Source of the DNA: Gonium pectorale | Taxonomy: Eukaryota > Chlorophyta > Chlorophyceae > Chlamydomonadales > Volvocaceae | Reading direction: 5' to 3' | NCBI GenBank assembly: GCA_001584585.1 | Contig: LSYV01000002.1 | Coordinates: 2,865,782-2,886,442, forward strand | DNA: 20,661 bases | Shown: positions 10,201-18,789 of the stretch, piece by piece | Position numbering within the stretch: the first letter of the stretch is position 1 | How the letters are laid out: every line of letters begins with the position of its first letter | Position numbers and translations under genes: made by a program | The notes under the pieces: model-generated | What the model was told of the DNA's origin: nothing | Seen by the model: only the letters and a program-made list of their open reading frames with translations | Database searches by the model: none

Positions 10201-11460
10201 CCTCCCACGACTCCCGGCAGAGAGTGCCAGCACGCCCGAGCGACGTGCCCGTGGAGAGCACTTGTAGAGCTGGTACTGCGGACAGCTCCAAGCCGGTATG
10301 CAAGCGTTTCGCGGCGCAATCCCTGCCCGTCCTTACCACACGGGCACCGTGGTACTCGTCACAGGAGGGCTGTCTGTCTCTCCCGCAGTCTGCGCCCCTC
10401 CTGCAACTCTTCCGCAGAACGGAAACACGCTGGTACTGGTAATAACCTTGAAGGGCGAAGGTCGGCAGCTGAAAGGGATGTGTAGCTGCCCAGTTTTGGG
10501 CGCCATGCGCTGAAGAGGGATAAGAACGACAACCATGGCCCACCCGCGTTTGATCCATGGGCGTCACTCACCCCGCTTTCACGGGCAACGTCGGGCAAGC
10601 ACCTTGTGTGACAGGTTGACCGCCCCATGCGCAGCACACGGCCACAGAAACAGCCCCTATGTGAGAAGGCGTACATGCACCTAGCTGTCGTATGCCTTGT
10701 TGGACACCACGCCGTGCTGCTCGTTTATGGACCCCGCATGCGGCGCCCATGGGTCCGCGGGACCGTCTGGAACCCGGGAGCTGCTTGCCTCTCTGAAAAT
10801 ACTGACAGGTACAGAAGGCTTGAGCGAAGACATATCCCTCCCGAGAACTGGAAGCGTCGCGGGGCCGGGGGGTTAGGGTTGGCCCATTTAGGCCCGTCCC
10901 CCGCCAGTGCTAAACGGCTGCCCACCCACAACCACACAGACAGATTCGATAAATCTATACATGCCTGACACAAGCTCGCCGGGACAACAGGTTGGCGGGG
11001 CGGGGCCGGCACCCACGACTTTGCCGGGGAACAGCCGTACTCCCACGGACTTTCCCGCCGCGGCCCTTGACTACATTATGCGCACAGCCCTCCAGTGTTT
11101 TGCTAGCCAACCTGCGTTCCGGAATAGCGCCGTTGAGGCTGCTCCGCGTTGGTTCCACCGCAAGCTGCAATTTTGGCGCGAAACTTTCCGCGCGCTCCCC
11201 TCGCCGCAAGCAAGCTGTCACACGCTACCTCTACCTATCCAGTGTATCTTTCACTTGCTATGAACGTCAGTGGGCTGTGCTCAAGCGTACTCCCGCCTGC
11301 GGCCCGCTAGCGCTGTGGACAGCCGAGATCAAGGCGCCAGCGCTTGGGCGCTTGGCATATTGGAAGTACTTGCTGCTGGTGCGCCGAGGGCCGTCCTGCC
11401 CGGCGCGGCAACTCGCAAGACAGGTCACCCGAGCGAAGGCATCGGCGCAAGAGCGGGGCT

Positions 11461-14400
11461 ATGCCTCCGTCGTCCCGAGCCCACGGCCAGCAAAATGCAC
11501 AGCATGCCGCCCATGCACAACAACAACAGCAACATCAGGAGGACGATGGTCAACAGCACCTGGCGCCATCTCCCTGCCTTAAGCCTCCGAGGGACTACTT
11601 TGAGGCTGCGGTTCAAGCCGCAGTCCTCATGGAGAGCAAAAGGTGCGATGCCGATGTCGGCGTTGAGGATCGTGAATGCGCGGCGACCGTATTGTCCCGG
11701 CTCCCCCGCCCCGCTCTCCCTCCAAACCCCCCCAGCCTGCAAGCCCGCTCACGAATCGCACCTCGCAACGTGCTCGCGTGCACCCGATAATTAACATACT
11801 ATTAGCACTCACCCCCGGCCGTTTTGGCCTTTCACTCCTCGCACCGACTTCCCCCCCGAACCCCATCATTACCGTTGGTGATGCGCGCAGGTTCTCTGTG
11901 ATGCACGCCATCGGCAAGGGCAGCTACGGTGTGGTGTGCTTGTCTCGGGACAACATGACCGGACAGCCTGTGGCCATCAAACGCATCCATGTGCGCAGCC
12001 GCCGTGCGGACTTAGCCCGTCCCCGCCCCCCGGTCCCTGCCCCCTCTGCGGCCCAAACCACCACCTCCTGACCCGACTCGCCCGGCGCTAGCTCTTGCTT
12101 TGGCTGGGCTACTACACTGAATCCTCGTCTCATGTTGTGACTGCGACTCCACCGTGACATGCAGTCCATAGCATCGCCGGCTGCGTCTCTCTCTCCCTCT
12201 CCCTGTGTGCGAGTGATGAATGCGTGCCGCAGTGTGTGTGGGGGTGCGCGCTTTGCCGCATGATCACCGTTTCCGGAACGTGGTTTCCCCCCGTCAATCC
12301 TCGACGATGCTACCTTTTCACCCCTGCAGAACGTGTTTGAAAACGTGGCGGACGCTCATCGCATCCTGCGCGAGATCACGCTGCTGCGGCTGCTCAAGCA
12401 CCCGGACGTGGTGGAGATCAAGCACGTCATGCTGCCGTCCGACCCCAACCGGTTCAAGGACCTGTACGTCGTCTTCGAGCTCATGGAGGTGCGTATCACT
12501 GTTTCGGTACTGTGAAAACTCGCACCCCGTTGGCGCCTGGCCACCCCCCTTGCATCCATCCAAGCCTCCCCGGCCAGCTTCCTCTCTTGCACACCGATTG
12601 CATTTGACTCGCCCGCTCCTGTGCCTCTCCTTTGTCTTAACCCGGGCTCCTTCCCATGTGGTTCCCACATCACACCGTCTCCCCACTACGTCTATCATGT
12701 TTTTGAACCGAGGAGCATCCGTGATTGCGCCCCCTGCCCTTCCTCTCCCGCCCCTCCCCCCTCCCTCCCATCGTTTCCCCCCCGCGGCGCAATGCAGACT
12801 GACCTGCACCAGGTGATCGGCGCCAACGACGACCTGACGCGCGACCACCACAAGGTCTTTCTCTACCAGCTGCTCCGCGGACTCAACTTCCTGCACACCA
12901 ACAATGTGCTGCACCGCGACCTTAAGGTCAGACTGGGGGAGAGGAGGCGAGAACGGCACGGCGTGAATGTGCATGTGTGTGTTATGTATGCTTAACAGTA
13001 TGATGAAAACGTGTGTGTGCGTGTTGGAGCGGGGGGTGGGCACGATACAACGAGCGCACGTCCGGGAAAGGACGCGGCTGAATTGCCCGGCAGAGGAGTC
13101 GACGGGCATTAAGGCAGGAGGGAGGCAGGCAACCGAGTACTAGGCCACTGCTTCCAGAGGCCAAAAGCCCGAGGCCCGGGCATCGTCCCCAGCCGTCTCG
13201 GTGCCGCACTTGTATCGCGCCGTACTTGTACTCCTCTTCCCCGCTCACGAGGCTCCTTTGCCGCTTCTCCCTCTTTCCCGTCCTCCCACACACGATCCTC
13301 TTTGCTTTCTCTCCCTTCTCCTCTCCCTTCCCCCTTCCCTCGACCCCCCTCCTCCCCTTCCGCCACCCTTTCACATCCTTTTCCCTCCTGCTCCCCCTCC
13401 GCCGACCTACCCTCCCCAGCCCAAGAACATCCTGGCCAACTCGAACTGCAAGCTCAAGATCTGCGACTTCGGCCTGGCCCGACCCTGCATGGACCGCGGC
13501 GCCTCTTCCCAGTCGCCCGTCATGTGGACCGACTACGTCGCTACCCGCTGGTACCGCGCGCCCGAGCTATGCGGCTGCTTCTACGGCAACTACAACGGGG
13601 CCGTGGGTGAGTTGGAGGGGGGGGGAGTGGAAGGCGGGAGAGGGGCCACGTGGGCTTGTGGCTGTGGACGTGGGGGCGAGCACGTGTGATGGGCGGCGCC
13701 GGTGAGGGGCGGAGGGTGCCAGGTGCGAGGAGTGCTAGGGGTGTGTGTGTGCCGCCGGGTGGGTTTGGGTGGGGTCGTGTGGCCGCGGGGCTCCAGGTGC
13801 TGAGCAGGGTCCGTAACGCCCCGACCCCTGCCTCCCCCCCTCCCCACCTGCCTCCTCCCCTGCCCCCCCTCCCCCATGCAGACATGTGGAGCATAGGCTG
13901 CATCTTCGCCGAGATCCTGCAGGGCAAGCCGCTTTTCCCAGGTGCGTGGATGGGTGGGTGGGTGGGTTTCTCAGCGCAAGTGATGTCGATGGCGCCCGAC
14001 GGCTGACGACGCCTCGGCCACGCGCCGTCATCCTTCCCGCGCGCAACACCCCCACCCTACCCCACCCCATTCCCCGCCCCCCGCTGTCACGCGCACTCCA
14101 CACGCACCCAACACACAACTGCCGGTCCGCCACACCCGTCCCGAACTCGATGCGCATGCGCGCCTTCGCACCAAGCCTCCAAGCCTCGCTCCTGGCCCAT
14201 CTCTCCTCCCCGCAGGCAAGGACGCTGCCGGGCAGCTCCAGCTGGTCACCGACCTCCTCGGCAAGCCCAGCCCTGCTGTGATCAACAACGTCACCAACGC
14301 AAAGGCGCGCAAGTGGCTGCAGGATCTGCCGGAGAAGGTGGGTGCCCTCCATCGGCCGCCGCTGCCGCCCCGTCGCCCTTTCGCCTGTCGTCTCGCCGCC

Positions 14401-15974
14401 ATCGAGACCTCCAAGCCACCGAGGCCCCTCGCCCCGCAGCAGGCCTATCGCACCCACCGGGACCTCGCCCGGCTCCAAACCTGACCGCCCTATCCCGCCT
14501 GGCCCCCTGCCTGCCTCGCCCATTTCGCGCGCCTGCCCCTAGGTCGCGGGCACGCCTCCCTCCCCTTCGCGTCTGCATCGCCCTTCCCTTTGGTCATCGC
14601 CCAGCTTGCCGATAGACTGAGTCCTCACCCCTCTCCCAACCTCCAACTCCCCCCGCTCCTCCCATGCAGAGACCCAAGAACCTGGCCACCGTTTTCCCCA
14701 AGGCCGACCCACGGGCGCTTGACCTGCTCTCCCGCATGCTGGCGCTCGACCCCAAGGATCGGCCCACGCCCGCCGCCGCTCTGGAGCACCCCTACTTTGC
14801 CGAGCTGCCCAGCGCCGTGCAGCAGGACCGGGTGCCCGTCCCGGAGAACTTCGGCTTCGAGCACAGCGAGCGCCTGACGGAGCAGCAGGTCCGCCACCTG
14901 ATCTTCAAGGAGGTCCTCAACTACCATCCAACGGTCAAGGCCGCGTACGAGGCGCGCCAGGAGCAGATCCGCCGGCGGCACATGGAGGCGCTAGCGGCCG
15001 CCGCCAACGGCCTCAACATCGGGCTCGGCGACCCGCTCCCGGACGAGTCGCTGGCGCGCATCAACAACCCCCTGGATGCGTACGACCTGGCCATGGGCTC
15101 GGCGACCGCCGACTCGGTGGACCTGCAGTTTCTGTTCCAGGCTCAGGTGGGGAGCCAGGGGTGCGGCATCGGCAGCCAGGACAGCGCCGGCTCGGTGAAC
15201 AGCGACGGGAACAGCGGCCTGCCGGGAACCCATGGGCTGCGCCAGCCTCCGCCGGGCTACGCCGCGGCGGCAGCCGCGGCGGCGGCGGGGCAGCCTCCGC
15301 CGCCGGGGTACGGCAGCGCGCAGAAGCCACAGAACAGCAACAATGGCGGCGGCGCGGGAGGCAGCGGCGGCACCGGTGCCGCTTGCTACGGCCTGGCGGC
15401 GGCGGGCTACGCGCCGCCGCCGTCAGCGTACGCCATCCAACAGTCTGGATACAGCGCTGCTGCCGCTGCGGCGGCGGCAGCCTATGGCGCGGCGGCTGCG
15501 GGCTACGGTGCCCCGCCCCACGCCATGCTGGGCATGGGCTACTATCCGCCTCCGCCCCAGGCCATGGCGCAGCCTGGCTCGCGGTCACCCATGGACCCGC
15601 CGCCGCCCCAGTACGTGGACGCGTGGCAGTACACTCAGCTGCCGCAAGTCCAGCAGTCGCCTCGCCAGCAGCTGCAGCAGCGCGGCGGCGCGATGCCTCC
15701 GCCGCCGGCAGGTGGCTACTACAGCCCGCAGCAGGCGTCGCAGCTGCCGCCGCCTCCGTCGGCGCAGCAACAGCTGCTTGCGCAGCTGCAACAGCAGCAG
15801 CAGCAGGCGCAAATCTTGTTGCACCAGCAGTTGCACCACCAGCAGATGATGCAGCAGCAACAGCACCTGCAGGCGCGCCTGCTGCAGCAGCAGGCCTCCG
15901 GGTCGACGCCGCGGTACGATCCTGTACTTGCCAACTTCCAATCCAACGGCCCGGCGTGCTACGCCCCCCCGTAG
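11461..15974 (+). CDS. MAP kinase of the TDY class with long low-complexity tail, 8 exons, complete
   Basis: A mitogen-activated Ser/Thr kinase, the last kinase of a three-tier cascade, activated by dual phosphorylation of T-D-Y (family knowledge). Exons are 11461-11642, 11891-11990, 12330-12488, 12798-12926, 13420-13606, 13882-13941, 14216-14337 and 14670-15974. They total 2244 bases (747 residues plus stop) and every junction phase agrees. Donors are mostly GTGCG or GTGAG; the fourth is the weaker GTCAGA. Visible motifs are the glycine loop G-K-G-S-Y-G (69-74), catalytic K91 in V-A-I-K, helix-C E109, H-R-D (186-188), D-F-G (206-208), T-D-Y (227-229) directly before [11 protein letters not shown], and D-M-W-S-I-G (253-258). 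The catalytic domain ends near residue 356 and is followed by a conserved helix with [11 protein letters not shown]. Residues about 473-747 are Ala/Pro/Gly/Tyr-rich and then Gln-rich. The start is the first in-frame ATG after a TAG at 11308; the join of exons 1 and 2 restores a D-Y-F...K-R-F-S-V lead-in like that of plant group D MAP kinases. The exact orthologue and upstream activator are unknown. Confidence 0.93.
15150..15905 (+). repeat. Low-complexity coding repeats (Ala/Pro/Tyr then CAG-type Gln runs)
   Basis: This part of the last MAP kinase exon is built from GCG/GCC, CCG and CAG/CAA codons. It encodes two alanine runs of about nine residues (near residues 511-519 and 576-584), several P-P-P-P and P-P-P-G-Y motifs, and Gln clusters near residues 680-721. 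Gln codons mix CAG with CAA, so the longest pure CAG runs are only four or five codons. Such tracts often vary in length between strains. Confidence 0.85.
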
Positions 15975-18789
15975 CGCTGTACGGGGGGTACGGCGAGCGT
16001 GACGGCGAGCGCGGAGGGGGTTCTGGAGAAAGGAGCTGGAGATGGCCGTTTGATATAGGAAGCTTTATAAGGGACTCCTACGAACGAACCCCCACCACCG
16101 AGCCCTCATTACGGCGGATCTCCGATGATGCCTCCACACACACAGTAGGTGGAGAAACCCGCCGGCCCCCTAAGTGCCTTTTTTGCCAGCGGCTCAAGAG
16201 GCGAGCCCAAGCGACCCGCCAGGTCAAGTACGGCAATCGCCCGAGTGCGATCCGGATCAAAAAAATGCATTTATATCGAGGCAATAAGGGTGTGGTGCGC
16301 GGGGGTGGTGCGAGCCCAGGTGGAGTGCGAGGCCTGTGGGGGACCGAAGCAGAGCCGCGCCAAGGTCGACGACGCCTCTGTGGGGAGGACCACAGGGTTT
16401 GTACTGCCACGCCACGCCCATGTGTGTCGTGCCGTTTCCGTTTTCGGTTGTTCCGTTTGTCCCGCGATCCGTGTGCAGGGCTGCCGCGCGTTGCTGAGAA
16501 TGCAGTGTGGGCTGCCGCGATTGTAGTGGGTGGGGAGCCGTCTTTTGGCCTTTCTAACCGTACGACTCCCTTTTGGCTCCCCTCCCTGCCGTTTCCTTTT
16601 CGGCGGGTGCGGGGGCGCCCTGACGCGTGCGACTTTCTGGTACCGGGTTCGGCCCGCGGGCGCGCAATTCCCAGCGCGCTTCCTTCCGGGCCAGGCAAAG
16701 GCATCTAGCGGGTTTGAGGAAGGCTGTCCTGCCGCCCCTCGCGCCAGCGTAATTGAGTAGCGTGCCATTACATTATGTGTTCTAACTAGAACATGCCCGT
16801 TGCGGCGCCCATAGTCTAGGTGGCCCGTTCGCGGACGCCACACTATGCAAACCCAGCGCCGCACGTGATTATACGCCATGCCCCCATGTGGGCTTTGCTT
16901 CGCGACTCTATATGTAGTCCAGGGCCATTGTGTTGCTTGTCTCGCTTTCTGCGGAGGCGTGCTAGGTAGGTTAGGTGTACGGCACGGTACTATGAAACGG
17001 CGCCGAGCGCCGGCAGAGAAGAGCTATAAAGGGCCGTTGCCCGTCTTTCGTTGGAATTGCGGCCTACGACAATGCCAACGTTGGGCCCCAGGCATTCTTG
17101 GTATCGTTACCCCGCGGCCCGTCTATTCCGGCGGGCGGCTCTTACCTATCTAGTATTCGTACGTGTCCGTCGTGCGAGTGATCTGTCTGTCTGGTTGTTC
17201 AGCCGCAAGTGCTGAACTGCCTGGAGGTTGCCCTAGCGGTTAGCGAATACAGCACAGCTGTTGTACATGCATGCGGAGCAGCTAGTGCAGGCGAGCATGA
17301 CTAAGTAGGCATGACCGTTGGCACTGTCTGCTGAACTGTACGATACTGTACGATTCCAGGCGTCAATCTGCGGAGGGCCCCAGCCATACGGTTTTTTTGC
17401 ATGTGCCGTGGGAGGGGTTGTGTCCCGTGCGGCGCTGCGTGGAGCCGGTCGGTGCGGGTTCCTGGGGCGGGTTGGGTCGCCCAAGTCTCGGGCCGGCCCC
17501 TCTCATCGCCTTGTGTCCGCTGTTGCGCCTGAAACTCGCATTGCTATGCGCCTACGGTAGCTAGATCCCTGTTGTCGTTGCTGCTGCGCAGAAGGAGTGT
17601 AGGAGACGGGTTGTAGCGCTGTACGAGTCTTCGCTGTGGGCGGATGGAGTTTTTCCGGTTGGGCCCAGTGCACGGCTCGCCCCTTGTATATGTTGATTGT
17701 GGGCGGGCGCAGAGGAGATCTTAAGGATCGGACAAATGTTGAGGCCGCCTGAGAGTCTCGAATAACTGCATGTTCATGTGTATGCATGATGATTCTCGAT
17801 GGGCGCGGCCGGGTATGGGCCTGAGTTCGCGGCCGGAGAGTGCACCTGTTCACTGCTTCGCCACATACGAGTACTGCATTTTTTTGGCATTGTAAACGGA
17901 CGTTGTCCAATACGCTTTGCTGCCTGCTGGGCAGGAATGGCTCTTTGTACCGCCAAGGCTCCACGTCCCAGCAGCATGGCCGTCATGGCCTGCACGTCTC
18001 TAAAGCATGCTATTACGATAAGAAAACGGGCACAGGGAAGGCAACCTGAACATACACACCCGGGGGTATGATGTTTCCAGCAGGGCGCCATATACAGGGC
18101 ATGGCGGGCAAGGTAGACGAGCGGACGGGCCCTCACGGTGTAGATGAGTCTCGTGTAAGAAACACGTCCTTTGACTAGAATGGTCACCCAAGGAGGGGGA
18201 ACACGTTGCGGTGAGCCCTGGGTCGGGTGAAGCAGAATTGGGAGAATCGATTCTGATTCCGCCGCCGCTGGTGGCCGCAGTGGCTGGGCGCTAACCCCAG
18301 CGGCCGCCATACCATGAACGCTGAGCTTCACCATACCCGGCAGCGTGCTGGGCTTGCCGCCCTCACCGGAGGACCCTAGGGTGGACGTCGGTATCGCCGG
18401 CCAACATGCGGGCTCGGGCTTTACTGGGACCGTGTCAAGCATGCGGTTTTATCATAATAATTATGCGTTTGGAATCCTTTTCTCTTTGGCGTACTAGGCG
18501 AGGAGTCTTGGGAAGGGGGCTTGATATGGCGGGGGCCACGCCACGCCACCAATTTTCATCATGCAGCGGCATTATTTACAGCAGGATTATGTGAAGCGCA
18601 CGTACGACGCTTTGTTTAAGGCCTACTTTGTTTAAGACCATTAGTAAAGCTGTCCCAAAGTTGGACGAGACTTGTCGCACCCAAGCCACAAGCAGGTATC
18701 TACGATTGTATTACGGGCATACACAACAGCCTTTCTTACAGTTTGTTTGATATGGCACAGACTTGGCCCTAGCTTGCGTTTAACAAAGC
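15975..18789. other. Intergenic region: MAP kinase 3' flank and RRP5 upstream region
   Basis: The stretch holds no recognisable gene. It should contain the 3' UTR of the MAP kinase. The first plus-strand TGTAA, the usual chlorophycean polyadenylation signal, is at 17891, about 1.9 kb after the stop, with another at 18154; a nearer unusual signal is equally possible. A short doublet, CTGTACGAT at 17337 and 17346 (approximate), and the AT-richer patch at 16255-16290 are minor. A minus-strand open frame of 222 codons (17774-18442) has no recognised domain. The last few hundred bases before 18790 should carry the RRP5 promoter and 5' UTR. Confidence 0.55.
18610..18636 (+). promoter_or_regulatory. 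11-bp direct repeat upstream of RRP5
   Basis: The sequence CTTTGTTTAAG occurs twice, at 18610-18620 and 18626-18636, with starts 16 bases apart and about 155-180 bases before the RRP5 start codon. It may be a paired protein-binding site in the promoter or 5' UTR, or a chance short duplication. No TATA box was recognised with confidence. Confidence 0.25.

Larger units (their letters stand above)
2333..11460. other. 9.1-kb interval with no recognisable gene
   Basis: Reading both strands, I recognise no conserved protein, tRNA or rRNA here. Open frames exist on both strands (the largest is 324 codons, minus strand 5010-5984), but they look like chance frames in GC-rich DNA: rich in Arg, Pro, Ala, Ser and Cys, without domain motifs. 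The first part should include the 3' UTR of the TKL kinase, yet the chlorophycean polyadenylation signal TGTAA does not appear on the plus strand until about 5352. The stretch about 6640-7290 is noticeably richer in A and T than its surroundings. Part of 11000-11460 should be the promoter and 5' UTR of the MAP kinase. Inserts noted separately are an inverted repeat pair, an exon-like stretch and an N gap. Confidence 0.6.

Noticed and set aside
12318..13109. 263-codon minus-strand open frame over MAP kinase exons 3 and 4
   Set aside because: Antisense shadow of conserved kinase exons; its sequence has no family motif.
12927..13419. Extra small exon within the longest MAP kinase intron
   Set aside because: The flanking exons already join H-R-D-L-K to P-K-N-I-L without missing residues, so no extra exon is needed.
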